Source of the DNA: Sporolactobacillus putidus
GTDB lineage: Bacteria; Bacillota; Bacilli; Bacillales; Sporolactobacillaceae
Length of the DNA stretch: 64,000 nt
NCBI RefSeq assembly: GCF_014647035.1
Contig: NZ_BMOK01000002.1
Span: forward strand, 248,001-312,000
Direction: 5' to 3'
Below, in pieces: positions 41,787-51,117 of this stretch. The translations under genes were made by a program, and so were the position numbers. Below the pieces are notes generated by a model. That model saw nothing but the letters and a program-made list of their open reading frames with translations, had not been told where the DNA came from and searched no databases. Within the stretch, counting starts at the first letter, position 1, and the number at the start of each line of letters is the position of its first letter.

Positions 41787-42539
41787 TTAGCTTTCGCTTT
41801 CTTCTTCCGCGACCTTTTCCGGGGAAAGTCCAGGGTAGATTTCTGAACGCTGTCCGGGAAAAGATATCTGCGGGCACTGTTCCTCAACTTCAGGAGCCTT
41901 GATATCATTGCTTCTTGGATCGCTGTATTTTGCCAGCACTTCCAGTTTAACCTCTGCTTCGACCTGAACGTCAACGCAGAATACCACTTCCAGCTTTACA
42001 CTAGGTGTAAAAGGTCCGTTCAAAATGACCGAGCCGCCGGAAACGCGCGACCAGATTTTTGAGACACGGCACAATAAATCGGTGCCATCCGGATAGCAGA
42101 GAACAAAAGATTCCATTATGCTGACGTTTGTATTCTGTTTGACGACCGTTTTTCCCTGTCGATCAAGAACAAGAACGCTGATATCAGAAGTGAACAGGAG
42201 ATCGACAAGCTCAGCTTCGACAAGCTTTCCTGAAACCGATACCGTCACCTGGCGTTTTTCACCTATTTGTTCGCAGTAGAACCCTTCATTTGTGCCCTTT
42301 TCCGAATCGCCACCGCTGAGCGGGAATAAAGGCGGCGCTTTAGGCGTCTTTACGTTTACGCGCAGCGGCCTGCGATAGGGATCCTCGAGTGCCTCTTCAA
42401 TCTGTTCAAGCTGCTCATCGGTAAAGCGGACTTCAACTTCTTTTTTCAAAGCATCCGTTACCCAATCATAGACTTTTGGAACCCTGATGCATTCGTCCTG
42501 TAATTCACCGATCGGCTTGGAGATCGATTTATTTCCCAT
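41787..42539 (-). CDS. Unrecognised 250-residue protein (candidate spore-surface protein)
   Basis: It begins MGNKSISKPIGELQDECIRVPKVYDWVTDALKKEVEVRF. The CIRVPKVYDWV segment reminds me of a group of uncharacterised Bacillales proteins. The body is beta-rich and strongly Val-rich (RQVTVSVSGKLVEAELVDLLF, SVKLEVVFCVDVQVEAEVKLEVLAKY), and the C-terminal end is acidic. It has no signal peptide. AAGGAAGG lies about 6 bases before ATG. Adjacent fabI is followed by coat genes in B. subtilis; that synteny is the only hint of a coat or crust role. Confidence 0.6.
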   Translation of the reverse strand: MGNKSISKPIGELQDECIRVPKVYDWVTDALKKEVEVRFTDEQLEQIEEALEDPYRRPLRVNVKTPKAPPLFPLSGGDSEKGTNEGFYCEQIGEKRQVTVSVSGKLVEAELVDLLFTSDISVLVLDRQGKTVVKQNTNVSIMESFVLCYPDGTDLLCRVSKIWSRVSGGSVILNGPFTPSVKLEVVFCVDVQVEAEVKLEVLAKYSDPRSNDIKAPEVEEQCPQISFPGQRSEIYPGLSPEKVAEEESES

Positions 42540-42801
42540 ATAATCCTTCCTTTCCTGCCATATCAGAGCATGGTTAGTTGTTTCCCTACATTGTATGGAT
42601 CGGACATAGGGATTGGCACATCTCCTGAGCCCATTTTTAAGCAGCAATGGTCGAAAAGTTCCAAAGGTGATGCCGCACTTGTCTGTCTCAATAATCATGC
42701 CGAACACCCCGTTGAAAACAAATAATCAAAGAGAAGGTCATGCACGTGTTCAATCGAGCCGGAATAAATTGATATAACAGCGGATCAGGGGGAATCAGAT
42801 C

Positions 42802-42951
42802 ATGAATAAACAGGATCTCCAGACGCTCTATCGCCAGATAAAACAGCGAAAAAGCGGCTCTGGACAAAATGCCGAGGTTTTTCCGACCCGCGAAGTCAGA
42901 AAATGCGGTACTTGCGGTAAAACGGTCTGGCGGCCGGGCCGGGATAAGTAA
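42802..42951 (+). CDS. Unrecognised 49-residue protein with a CxxC pair
   Basis: It starts MNKQDLQTLYRQIKQRKSG and ends with the Cys35-Gly-Thr-Cys38 pair and a basic tail (WRPGRDK). The single CxxC could bind metal as a dimer. CAGGGGGAA precedes the ATG at about 8 bases, and a terminator follows at once. It is encoded opposite to its neighbours. No family is recognised. Confidence 0.6.
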   Translation: MNKQDLQTLYRQIKQRKSGSGQNAEVFPTREVRKCGTCGKTVWRPGRDK

Positions 42952-42990
42952 AAAGGATCGGATTCGTATGAAAACGGAACCCGATCCTTT
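42952..42990. terminator. Bidirectional terminator between the 49-residue gene and fabI
   Basis: AAAGGATCGGATTC / GAACCCGATCCTTT stem with flanking A and T. Confidence 0.8.
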
Positions 42991-42995
42991 CTTCA

Positions 42996-43772
42996 TTAAA
43001 TGCTGACGATGTTGAACCCGGCATCGACATGAATCGTTTCGCCGGTAATATTTCTTGACAGGTCGCTGAACAGAAAGAGCGCCGTATTGCCGACATCTTC
43101 CGGAGTGATCGAACGGCGGAGCGGCGCTTTTTCTTCAATGACTTTAAGCACACTGTTGAAGTCGGAAATTCCCTTGGCCGACAGAGTACGTATCGGGCCG
43201 GCGGAAATCGCATTGACACGAATATCTTTCTTGCCAAGATCATTGGCCAAGTATTTCACACTCGCATCGAGGCTTGCTTTGGCGACACCCATAACATTAT
43301 AATTTTTTACAACACGTTCGCCGCCGAGATAAGTCATGGTCACAACACTTCCGCCATCAGTCATGAGGCCCTCGGCTGCCTTCAGTACAGCCGTCAGGGA
43401 GTAGGAGCTGACGTTCTGCGCAAGGAGAAAACCTTCCCTCGTCGTGTTCATATAGTCGCCGTCAAGTTCCTCTTTTCTGGCAAAGGCAATACAGTGCGCC
43501 ACACCATGGATCACACCGACCTCCTCTTTGATTTTAGCGAAGGCCGTTTCAATCTCCTCGTCGCTTGTGACATCGCAGGAAAAAAACAGACTGTTCCTGC
43601 CGTCCAGCGTCGCAGCCAGTTTTTCCACACCCTCGCGAAAACGTTCGTTGTTGTAAGTGAAAATCAGGCGCGCCCCCGCTTTATCAAGAGCCTGAGCAAT
43701 GCCCCAGGCAATGCTTCGCTTATTGGCCACACCCATGACCACGTATGTACGTCCTTCAAGAGTTAAATCCAT
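42996..43772 (-). CDS. fabI: Enoyl-[acyl-carrier-protein] reductase (NADH)
   Basis: A 258-residue SDR-fold enzyme catalysing the last reduction of fatty-acid elongation. It has MGVANKRSIAWGIAQALDKAGA (cofactor loop of FabI), the catalytic Tyr-X6-Lys in NYNVMGVAKASLDASVKYL, SAGPIRTLSAKGISDF, and FSDLSRNITGETIHVDAGFNI. It is very close to B. subtilis FabI throughout. I take the second ATG (AGGAGG at 7 bases) as start. No FapR operator (TTAGTACCTNNTACTAA type) was seen upstream. Confidence 0.95.
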   Translation of the reverse strand: MDLTLEGRTYVVMGVANKRSIAWGIAQALDKAGARLIFTYNNERFREGVEKLAATLDGRNSLFFSCDVTSDEEIETAFAKIKEEVGVIHGVAHCIAFARKEELDGDYMNTTREGFLLAQNVSSYSLTAVLKAAEGLMTDGGSVVTMTYLGGERVVKNYNVMGVAKASLDASVKYLANDLGKKDIRVNAISAGPIRTLSAKGISDFNSVLKVIEEKAPLRRSITPEDVGNTALFLFSDLSRNITGETIHVDAGFNIVSI

Positions 43773-44240
43773 CATCAGACCTCCTGCGAATTCTTATCTT
43801 CCAGTGGCTATTATATCATGAATATCCGGGCAAGTCGCCGCTCTTTCCGGGAGATGCACTGAAAATACAGCGGATCAAGCTGAATTTTTCAGTCCGGCCG
43901 TTAAGGCTTAACGGAGCCGGCGGATCACTAACGGTCCGCGCTGTTTTGAGGGCATCAGACGCGCGCACTGTGAGTCCTGATGTTTCTTTTCTGTCTGCGA
44001 TGAACTATCCCTATTGCGGTGTTTTCTATATTTATCGCTGTTTTCGAGTCAGATCGCCATCGGGTTGGTACAAAGTATTCGCCTGCGGACTCAAAAATAT
44101 ATGTTCACATAATAAAGTTAAAAAAAGAAACAGGTGCTTTTATGTCCGGCGATTAATTCTTCCTTGTTGCCCTGGAAGACGGAATTTTTCAATGCGACCT
44201 GAGGAAAAATACCGACAAAGAAGAAAAAGGGGACGGAAAT
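43773..44240. other. 468-base gap between fabI and prpE
   Basis: No supported gene. An extended -10 (TGATATAAT on the minus strand, 43810-43818) lies 40 bases before fabI and is its likely promoter. On the plus strand GGGGACGG before prpE is the ribosome site. The open frame covering this region has poor codon use and no ribosome site. A GC-rich patch near 43900-43985 has short inverted words but no clear fold. Confidence 0.5.
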
Positions 44241-44984
44241 ATGACTTACGATATCTTAGGTGATGTGCACGGTTGTCTGCAGGAGTTCAAGCATCTGACG
44301 GTTCGGCTGAATTATACCTGGAAAGATGGACGGCCTGTACACGCAGACGGACGAAAACTCGTTTTTGTCGGAGACATCACCGATCGCGGCCCCGACTCGG
44401 TCGCGATGATCGAACTCGTTTCCGGCATCGTGAAAAACGGCAGCGGACTTTATGTACCAGGCAACCACTGCAACAAACTTTATCGCTATATGTCAGGAAA
44501 TCCTGTTCGGGTGGCACATGGTCTGGAAACAACTGTCCGGGAGCTGAACGCTTTGCCTGAGAAGAAAAAAAACTTTATTGTTCAGACGTTTCTTGATCTT
44601 TATGAACATTCGCCTCTCAGTCTCATTCTCGATCAGGGAAATCTCGTTGTCTGCCACGCCGGAATCCGTGAAGAGGACATCGGCAAGCCCATGGACAAGC
44701 GTATCGAATCCTTTATTCTGTACGGCGATACAACGGGGCAGACAGATGAACGCGGACTCCCCGAACGCCGTGACTGGGCGAAAAATTATCATGGGACAGC
44801 CCTTGTCGTCTATGGCCACACACCGGTTAAAACGCCAAGGTGGAAAAACAGGACACTGAACCTTGACACGGGATGTGTGTTCGGCGGCGCCCTAAGCGCG
44901 CTTCGCTATCCGGAACAGCAGATTATCTCCATACCCTCTTCCATGCCCGTCATGGCCGATCGATTCATATCTTTTCCGGATTAA
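44241..44984 (+). CDS. prpE: Bis(5'-nucleosyl)-tetraphosphatase PrpE
   Basis: A 247-residue PPP-fold metallophosphatase hydrolysing Ap4A; in B. subtilis it affects spore germination. Metal and phosphate motifs are GDVHG (residues 7-11), FVGDITDRGPDS, VPGNHCNKLYRYMSGNP (with Cys after GNH as in PrpE), VCHAGIR and YGHTPV. It ends with the family tail LNLDTGCVFGGALSALRYPE. It aligns almost end to end with what I recall of B. subtilis PrpE. GGGGACGG precedes ATG. The last 20 bases overlap the convergent pseudouridine synthase gene. Confidence 0.95.
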   Translation: MTYDILGDVHGCLQEFKHLTVRLNYTWKDGRPVHADGRKLVFVGDITDRGPDSVAMIELVSGIVKNGSGLYVPGNHCNKLYRYMSGNPVRVAHGLETTVRELNALPEKKKNFIVQTFLDLYEHSPLSLILDQGNLVVCHAGIREEDIGKPMDKRIESFILYGDTTGQTDERGLPERRDWAKNYHGTALVVYGHTPVKTPRWKNRTLNLDTGCVFGGALSALRYPEQQIISIPSSMPVMADRFISFPD

Positions 44985-45888
44985 TCGGTTCATCGGCGAG
45001 AAGCGCCATATCTTCAGGACAAGACGCGTGCAGATGAAAAGGCTGGCCGGTAAAAGGATGCACAAATACAAGTTCAAAACTGTGCAGCGCCTGACGGCTG
45101 ATTTTATTCATCGGCCCTCCGTATAAATCATCTCCAAGCAGCGGGTGGCCGATTGATGCAAAATGGACGCGTATCTGGTGCGTCCGTCCTGTCTGCAGAC
45201 GAACGGCGACGAGCGTTCTGTCGTGATACCGTTGTAACACTTTAAAATGCGTGATTGAACGCCTTCCCGACAGCCAGTCGACTTCTCTTTCAATCGCACT
45301 CCCGACTTTGCGCCCGATCGGCGCGTCAATTGTTCCTTCAGATTCCTCAAGAATTCCGTGTATAAAAGCAAGATAACGGCGATGTATCTCCTTTTGTTTC
45401 TGCATCTTAAAGAAGCGCTCATGACTGAACCGGTGCTTCGCAACCAGCATGAGTCCCGATGTATTGCGGTCCAGCCTGTTAATGATGTGAACGGTTGAAG
45501 CCAGATTTTCCTTTTGAAAATGGGCAAGCAGTCCATTGGCCAGCGTTCCCGAGGGATATTGGTGCGACGGAATCACTGGTATTCCCGCCGATTTGTTGAT
45601 GACCAGCAAGCAGTCGTCTTCATACACAATCTCCAAAGGCATGCTGTTTGCGACAAGAAAATCACTCGGCGTCTCGGGAGGAAAAATAATCGTCAGAACT
45701 TCCCCCTCTTTTAACACATGACGAACCGTCCGGTCTTCTCCGTCAATGAGCAGATGACCGCCCTTGTATTTAATGGCCGAAAGTGTCCGGCGTGATATTT
45801 TCATTTCTTTTCTTAAAAAATCAAGCATCAGCAATCCATGGTGCGATGCATCCATTCTCTTTTCAACGTGATAACTTTGCTGTTCCAT
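44965..45888 (-). CDS. RluD-family pseudouridine synthase (YjbO-like)
   Basis: A 307-residue rRNA-modifying enzyme. It has an S4-like N-terminus (LDFLRKEMKISRRTLSAIKYKGGHLLIDGE), the catalytic Asp motif NRLDRNTSGLMLVAKH, then RLQTGRTHQIRVHFASIGHPLLGDDLYGG. Asn replaces the usual His before RLD, as in the YjbO subgroup. Substrate positions cannot be inferred; RluD acts on helix 69 of 23S rRNA. The ribosome site is weak. It is the last gene of the relQ-nadK-rlu order, after 79 bases. It overlaps prpE tail to tail by 20 bases. Confidence 0.9.
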   Translation of the reverse strand: MEQQSYHVEKRMDASHHGLLMLDFLRKEMKISRRTLSAIKYKGGHLLIDGEDRTVRHVLKEGEVLTIIFPPETPSDFLVANSMPLEIVYEDDCLLVINKSAGIPVIPSHQYPSGTLANGLLAHFQKENLASTVHIINRLDRNTSGLMLVAKHRFSHERFFKMQKQKEIHRRYLAFIHGILEESEGTIDAPIGRKVGSAIEREVDWLSGRRSITHFKVLQRYHDRTLVAVRLQTGRTHQIRVHFASIGHPLLGDDLYGGPMNKISRQALHSFELVFVHPFTGQPFHLHASCPEDMALLADEPINPEKI

Positions 45889-45967
45889 ACCATTACGGGC
45901 GCCTGCCAGACGCCCGATTCACATTCACTTACCTTTCCTTGTTTTTCAGGTTATGGTCATGACCGGT

Positions 45968-46813
45968 TCATCCGATAAACGAGTCCCTTACACGGCGCCA
46001 GAACGGGAACGGACGAAATCTGGCAAAACGGATTTTTTCTCTTGCGACGGAGCACTCAATCTGTCTGACATTATCATGCAGGGTTGATAAATGGTCAATG
46101 GTGACATTAAAACGTTCATCTGTAACCGGTTTGACCTGGCAATGATGATGCCTCGGCAAGATGAGCGGGGAGCCCAGTGTCCGGTATACACGGTTATTGA
46201 TGGATGCAATTTCCGTAAGTTGTATAGATGCAAGCGACGGGTGGATGATTGCTCCCGCCAGGCCTTTATTATAGGCTGTAGAACCGGTGGGTGTCGAAAA
46301 GCAGAGCCCGTCTCCTCTGAAACTCTCGAATTTCTCGCCCCGTATCATCACATCGGCAACAAGCAGCCCTTCGGCGCTTCTTACCGTACACTCATTCAAT
46401 GCGAGATAGTTCATGATCTTATCGCTGTCCGCATAACTGATGGTCACCTGCAGGAGCGGATATTCTACGATATCGAAGCTGTTTTTGGCAATGGAGATGA
46501 CCAGTTTCTCGACTTCCTCAACCGTCCAGTCGGCGTAGAAGCCTAAGTGGCCCGTATGAACGCCGACAAAAGACGTATTCTCCAGACGGCCGATATAACG
46601 GTGGAAAGCTTGCAGCAGTGTTCCGTCGCCGCCCACTGAAATCACGATATCCGGTTCTTTTTCGTCATACCTTAACTGAAAATCGGTCAGGTAGCCGCAA
46701 ATTCGTTCTCTGAGCTCATTTGAAAATGGGTCGTCTCTTGTTTCCACGGCAAAAGATTTAAGCCGGCCCGCGGGAACACCATCCGTCAATGTTGTTTCTT
46801 CTCTTTCATCCAT
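45968..46813 (-). CDS. nadK: NAD kinase
   Basis: A 281-residue enzyme making NADP from NAD and ATP. It has the GGDGT motif at residues 61-65 ([19 protein letters not shown]), [66 protein letters not shown] (the conserved [12 protein letters not shown] core), and a C-terminal [19 protein letters not shown]. It carries about 15-17 more residues at the N-terminus than the B. subtilis enzyme; no later start codon fits, so the extension may be real. It lies 65 bases after relQ on the same strand. Confidence 0.95.
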   Translation of the reverse strand: MDEREETTLTDGVPAGRLKSFAVETRDDPFSNELRERICGYLTDFQLRYDEKEPDIVISVGGDGTLLQAFHRYIGRLENTSFVGVHTGHLGFYADWTVEEVEKLVISIAKNSFDIVEYPLLQVTISYADSDKIMNYLALNECTVRSAEGLLVADVMIRGEKFESFRGDGLCFSTPTGSTAYNKGLAGAIIHPSLASIQLTEIASINNRVYRTLGSPLILPRHHHCQVKPVTDERFNVTIDHLSTLHDNVRQIECSVAREKIRFARFRPFPFWRRVRDSFIG

Positions 46814-46878
46814 CCCTGTCTGAACCCCTTCCTTACGCAGCGTTTTTGCCCCACCCCCAGGCTGAACCTTTTCACCCG

Positions 46879-47502
46879 CTATTCTTCATCTGCATTTTTT
46901 TGTGAGAAATGCTGCTGAGCGATCAAAATTTCCTCACGAATCTGTGACATTTCTTCATCAAGCCGAAACGCCGCCTCAGCAGCCCTCAAAAGGCGGACTT
47001 TCACATCAGTCGGGATATTTCCTTTATATTTATAGTTCAGTGAATGTTCAATTGTCGCCCAGAAATTCATCGCAAGTGTTCGAACCTGAATCTCTGCAAG
47101 AATTTTTTTCTCACCGGTTATTGTCTGAACCGGATATTGAACAACAACATGATAAGACCGGTAACCGCTCTTCTTTTTTTCTTTGATATAATCTTTTTCT
47201 TCAACAACGTTCAGATCCGTTCGGTTGCGAATCATCTCCACCACTTTCATGATATCGTCGACAAACTGGCACATGACTCGGATGCCGGCCAGATCCTGCA
47301 TCTGAGTATTCAGCTGATCCAGCGGAATACCCCTGCGTCTGGCTTTTTCAAGAATACTTGGCACCGGTTTAACCCGTCCGGTCACGAATTCTATCGGTGA
47401 ATTCTTCAACGCAATCTCGTAAAAATCGCGATACCCGCGCAATTTTATCTTAAGCTCATCAACCGCTTGGCTGTATGGCGCCAGAAAAACGTCCCATTCC
47501 AT
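46879..47502 (-). CDS. relQ: Small alarmone synthetase RelQ (YjbM/SasB)
   Basis: A 207-residue (p)ppGpp synthetase without hydrolase domain. The synthetase core is visible: [84 protein letters not shown]. The YRSYH and EIQVRT...W..lEH motifs bind GTP and ATP. The position before nadK is that of yjbM in B. subtilis. GGAGTG lies 7 bases before ATG. Likely role: GTP control and ribosome or biofilm responses during cell-wall stress. Confidence 0.95.
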   Translation of the reverse strand: MEWDVFLAPYSQAVDELKIKLRGYRDFYEIALKNSPIEFVTGRVKPVPSILEKARRRGIPLDQLNTQMQDLAGIRVMCQFVDDIMKVVEMIRNRTDLNVVEEKDYIKEKKKSGYRSYHVVVQYPVQTITGEKKILAEIQVRTLAMNFWATIEHSLNYKYKGNIPTDVKVRLLRAAEAAFRLDEEMSQIREEILIAQQHFSQKNADEE

Positions 47503-47596
47503 TCATGATCACTCCAACCCTAAGTTCCGCAACAATCATCTTATGTTAAAAAGCTGGCATACATCCTTCCCGGTCAGAAATTAACTTTAAGAACTG

Positions 47597-47625
47597 TTGT
47601 TTCTTCACCCCCATTATGTCATAAT
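47597..47625 (+). promoter_or_regulatory. Promoter of the CYTH gene
   Basis: -35 TTGTTT (47597-47602), 17-base spacer, -10 CATAAT (47620-47625), 70 bases before the start codon. Confidence 0.55.
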
Positions 47626-47694
47626 TTAGAAGAACTTACGAGTTTATAAAATGGACATACCGAAATGAAAGTGATCATCAAGGGGTAATCACGC

Positions 47695-48279
47695 ATGGCT
47701 CAGGAATTGGAAATAGAGTTTAAAAATATGCTGACTTCGGAAGAATTTTCATTTCTTTGCCGAAAGTTCAGTCTGGATTCTTCTTCTTTTTTTAAACAGA
47801 TTAATGATTATTTCGACACCCCGACCTTTGCACTTCGGGGGAAAAAATCGGCGCTGCGCATCCGGCATATAAGCGGCCGGCATGATTTTACTCTGAAACA
47901 GCCTCATGAGGATGCCATTCTGGAGACACACCAATGGCTCACCGATGAGGAGAGCCTCAACCTGATTCATTTCGGTATCATACCTGCCGGGAGTGTCGAG
48001 CAGGCGATCGCCCGGATGGGTATTGATGTGGATCAGCTGATTCACATTGGCGAACTGACGACTCTGCGCGCGCAATTTCCTTATAGTAGCGGTAAATTAT
48101 TTATTGATCATAGTTATTATTTCGAGCACGACGATTATGAACTGGAATTTGAAGCAGAAGATCGCCGCACAGGCGATCATCTTTTTGAGGAATTATTGTC
48201 GGAATGCTCGATTCCACACAGGCCGTCTAAAAACAAAGTTTTACGTCTCTATCAGGCACTTCAGAAAAAAGGGAGCTGA
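47695..48279 (+). CDS. CYTH-domain phosphohydrolase (YjbK-like)
   Basis: A 194-residue triphosphate-tunnel-type protein. It has the N-terminal ELEIEFK motif (ExExK, Glu6, Glu8, Lys10), YFDTPTFALRGKKSALRIRHISG, FTLKQP, and LFIDHSYYFEHDDYELEFEAEDRRTGDHLFEELLSE. Metal-dependent members hydrolyse polyphosphate or thiamine triphosphate; YjbK substrates are not settled. AAGGGG lies 10 bases before ATG. The next gene starts after two bases, so the two form an operon, divergent from relQ. Confidence 0.9.
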   Translation: MAQELEIEFKNMLTSEEFSFLCRKFSLDSSSFFKQINDYFDTPTFALRGKKSALRIRHISGRHDFTLKQPHEDAILETHQWLTDEESLNLIHFGIIPAGSVEQAIARMGIDVDQLIHIGELTTLRAQFPYSSGKLFIDHSYYFEHDDYELEFEAEDRRTGDHLFEELLSECSIPHRPSKNKVLRLYQALQKKGS

Positions 48280-48281
48280 TC

Positions 48282-49010
48282 TTGGTGGCGATTGATCCAG
48301 GCACTCTGTCACAACTCTTGTCCTTGGAAATGTCCGGAAAAGCCTCCGCGCCGGACGCTTTTTCGTCTCAAACAGGGAAGGGGAGGTTTTCAGATATTCT
48401 GAATGAACTGATGTTTCTCATGGATATGCCGGTGCCGGAGCAAAGTGGACAGCCTGCCGGCTTGATCTCCGGCAGTGCCGCCGGAGGGGCTGACATGCTG
48501 TGGCAACAGCTCGCTTCTTCCGCCCCTCTTTCTGGTTATACAACCGGCGGAGGGAGCCATTCAGTGAATGCTTTGCCATCCGCTCCCAGCAGGCAGGGAA
48601 ACTTATCAAGTACCCGGCAGTCTGCCTACAGCGGGATTATTGGAGAGATGAGCAAAAAATATTCGGTTGATCCAGGGCTGATTGCCTCCGTGATTGCGGC
48701 GGAATCCGGAGGCAATCCGGAGGCGACAAGCCCCGCAGGAGCTCAGGGGCTGATGCAGCTGATGCCGGGAACTGCCGAATCTTTGGGCGTCTCCGATGCC
48801 TATGATCCCGCACAGAACATTGAAGGCGGAACAAAATATTTGAGAAAGCTGCTGGATCAGTTTGGTGGAAACGTGAGCCTGGCTCTAGCCGCTTACAATG
48901 CCGGCGCCGCCAATGTGGCAAAGTACGGCGGAGTCCCCCCTTTCGCCGAAACACAGGCCTATGTCAAACGCGTGCTTGATGGATTCAGCTCAGAAAGTCG
49001 GCAAGCTTAA
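48282..49010 (+). CDS. Lytic transglycosylase, SLT family (YjbJ-like)
   Basis: A 242-residue protein. An N-terminal low-complexity Ser/Gly region is followed by an SLT lysozyme-like domain from about residue 120: YSVDPGLIASVIAAESGGNPEATSPAGAQGLMQLMPGTAESLGV, with the catalytic Glu in AAESGG. NIEGGTKYLRKLLDQF and LALAAYNAGAANVAKYGGVPPFAETQAYVKRVL complete the domain. It cleaves peptidoglycan to anhydro-muropeptides. There is no clear signal peptide; the export route is unclear, as for its B. subtilis counterpart. The start is TTG (GGAG 6 bases upstream) or GTG three bases later. Confidence 0.88.
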   Translation: MVAIDPGTLSQLLSLEMSGKASAPDAFSSQTGKGRFSDILNELMFLMDMPVPEQSGQPAGLISGSAAGGADMLWQQLASSAPLSGYTTGGGSHSVNALPSAPSRQGNLSSTRQSAYSGIIGEMSKKYSVDPGLIASVIAAESGGNPEATSPAGAQGLMQLMPGTAESLGVSDAYDPAQNIEGGTKYLRKLLDQFGGNVSLALAAYNAGAANVAKYGGVPPFAETQAYVKRVLDGFSSESRQA

Positions 49011-49067
49011 CAGATGCAGCATGATCGCTCAATGGATGACAGATAAATCTCTAACTGAATACAAATT

Positions 49068-49112
49068 AAGCCGGAACAGGAGAGCGTTGGCAGCTCCCTG
49101 CTCCGGCTTTTT
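49068..49112 (+). terminator. Terminator after the lytic transglycosylase gene
   Basis: AAGCCGGAACAGGAG / CTCCCTGCTCCGGCTT stem and TTTTT. Confidence 0.85.
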
Positions 49113-49115
49113 AAC

Positions 49116-49258
49116 ATTATAGGAAAGTACAAAAATTTTAAGGATTATAGATAGTGTAAGCGACCGAACAGATCGCCGCGTCCTGCGGCATGTTCGGCAT
49201 TAGGCCGTCCTCGCCGCTACAACTAAGGCTCAGCCTACGCCAAGTTTTCTAATATATT
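49116..49258. repeat. MITE-like repeat, copy B (inverted)
   Basis: The reverse complement of copies A and C. It keeps the ends (TATAGGAAAGTA at the left, AAGTTTTCTAATATA at the right) and the central CCGAACA-GCCGC hairpin, but lacks about 20 bases (the GAAGCGGGGCCTTTGG part) near one end. It lies 30 bases from the M3 peptidase stop and with copy C frames that gene. Confidence 0.8.
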
Positions 49259-49288
49259 TAGAGGACAGCAGTCACTCCAATCCGGCAT

Positions 49289-50983
49289 TTAAAACTTGCT
49301 GTCGTCAACCTGATCCAGCCATGAAGCTACGGCATCGATCACGGAATCCACGCACCCCTTCTCAAACGGGGATACAAGTCCGGCCCCCCTTACCAGATCT
49401 AAAAACGATCGGCTTCCTCCCTGCCTGCAGAGGCGGAGATAATCCTTCCATGCTGCTTTATAATCTTCTTGCGACTTTTTCCAGAACTCAAATGCGCATA
49501 CCTGCGCCAGTGTATAGTCGATGTAATAGAACGGAGATTCATAAATATGTCCCTGCTTTTGCCAGAAGCCGCCGCGCTCAAGGTAATCAAAACCGTCATA
49601 GTCCCGCTGCGGCAAATATTTCTTTTCTATCTCCCTCCACGCCTGTTTCCTTTCGGCCGGTGTCAGTTCAGGATGCTCGTAGACAACATGCTGAAATTCA
49701 TCGACGCTGACACCATAAGGCAGAAACAGGAGCGCACTGCTCAGATGGGAAAATTTACGTTTCTCTGTATCCTCCTGAAAAAAAAGATTCATCCACGGCC
49801 ATGTAAAAAACTCCATGCTCATCGAATGGATCTCGGCTCCTTCATAAGTCGGCCAGCAATATTCGGGACTGCCGAAATGTGTGGAGTAGACTTGAAAAGC
49901 ATGGCCCGCTTCATGGGTCAGAACATCAACGTCTCCGGATGTTCCATTAAAGTTCGAAAAAATGAATGGAGACTCATAGTCGAAAATGTAGGTACAATAG
50001 CCTCCCCCCGCCTTTCCTTTTGTCGCCAGCAGATCCATCAAATGATGATCCATCATGAAACGGAAAAATTCGCCGGTTTCCGGAGACAGTTCTTCATACA
50101 TCTTCTTCCCGTTCTCAATGATCCAGTTCGAATCGCCCTTTGGCGCGGCATTGCCGGATTTGAAGTTAAACGATTCATCATAATAGTTCAGCTTGTCCAC
50201 GCCGATTCTCTTTCGCTGGCGTTCATACAGCCGGTTCGCAACCGGAACAACGTATTTTCTGATCTGCTCGCGGTACTCCCTGACCATGGTTTTATCATAC
50301 CCGATGCGTGCCATTCGGTAATAACTGAGATCGGCATAGTTTTTAAATCCAAGTTTGTGGGCGATTTCCGTACGGATTTTCACCAGATGATCGTAAATAT
50401 CGTCAAATTCCGCCTCATTTTCGGCAAAATAGCCGAATCGCGCCTCGATAGCGGCCTTCCGCATTGTCCGGTCTGGAGCTTCGGCAAACGGTTCGAGCTG
50501 AGCCAGCGTACGCTCTTCTCCTTCAAAAGGAATTTTCGCTGCGGCAATGAGCTTCGTATATTTGGAAGCCCATTTATTCTCCTGCTGCATCAAGGGAATG
50601 ACTTCCGGAGAAAACGATTTGAGCTGAGCTTCTGCAAGGGCAAACAGCTGACTTCCCCATTTTTTCTCAAGATCTTCTCTGAAAGGAGAATTTAAAAGCC
50701 GCCGGTAATACTCCGTCGTCTTTCCTTCAAAAATCGGCATGGTCTCATCCATAAAATCATTTTCAGCTTTATAAAATGGATCGTCCGTATTCACGGTATG
50801 CCTGATTTCAACAAGATTAAACATCGTATCAAGATGCTTGCGCAGTGCATTGATTTTTTCTGCCGCGCTTTCGGCTTCGGCCGCTGAGCCTGCGGCACTG
50901 AACTCATCGAAAGCCGCTTCGAACGCTTTCTCGTATGATCCGACATCCGGCCGTTCATACTTATACTCTTCAAATGTCGTCAA
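49289..50983 (-). CDS. M3-family oligoendopeptidase (not PepF subgroup)
   Basis: A 564-residue zinc peptidase. The active-site helix is LTHEAGHAF (HEXXH) with a downstream Glu in EGAEIHSMSMEFFTWPW. It ends with DYTLAQVCAFEFWKKSQ. Its divergence from the PepF at 56724 and lack of the PepF N-terminus fit the M3 not-PepF subgroup. The usual role is degradation of short cytoplasmic peptides. The start is TTG at 50983: AAAGAGGTG lies 6-8 bases upstream, while an ATG seven codons earlier has no site. It is flanked on both sides by inverted copies of the MITE-like repeat. Confidence 0.88.
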   Translation of the reverse strand: MTTFEEYKYERPDVGSYEKAFEAAFDEFSAAGSAAEAESAAEKINALRKHLDTMFNLVEIRHTVNTDDPFYKAENDFMDETMPIFEGKTTEYYRRLLNSPFREDLEKKWGSQLFALAEAQLKSFSPEVIPLMQQENKWASKYTKLIAAAKIPFEGEERTLAQLEPFAEAPDRTMRKAAIEARFGYFAENEAEFDDIYDHLVKIRTEIAHKLGFKNYADLSYYRMARIGYDKTMVREYREQIRKYVVPVANRLYERQRKRIGVDKLNYYDESFNFKSGNAAPKGDSNWIIENGKKMYEELSPETGEFFRFMMDHHLMDLLATKGKAGGGYCTYIFDYESPFIFSNFNGTSGDVDVLTHEAGHAFQVYSTHFGSPEYCWPTYEGAEIHSMSMEFFTWPWMNLFFQEDTEKRKFSHLSSALLFLPYGVSVDEFQHVVYEHPELTPAERKQAWREIEKKYLPQRDYDGFDYLERGGFWQKQGHIYESPFYYIDYTLAQVCAFEFWKKSQEDYKAAWKDYLRLCRQGGSRSFLDLVRGAGLVSPFEKGCVDSVIDAVASWLDQVDDSKF

Positions 50984-51117
50984 TAAAAACACCTCTTTGT
51001 TCATGATTACATAAGTTTCAAAAACCTCATGTACTGTCCGCGGGTTCGTCCAATAAGGAAGATATGCTCCGGAACCACTTATTTTTGGCTTCCCAAAACC
51101 CTTATTACCTTATATTA

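Noticed and set aside
43745-44263. Long plus-strand ORF between fabI and prpE
   Set aside because: It begins inside fabI on the other strand, has no ribosome site, and its translation is Cys/Arg-rich with no recognisable pattern.
49469-50695. 408-codon plus-strand ORF
   Set aside because: It lies wholly antisense to the M3 peptidase and is a codon-bias shadow of that well-supported gene.
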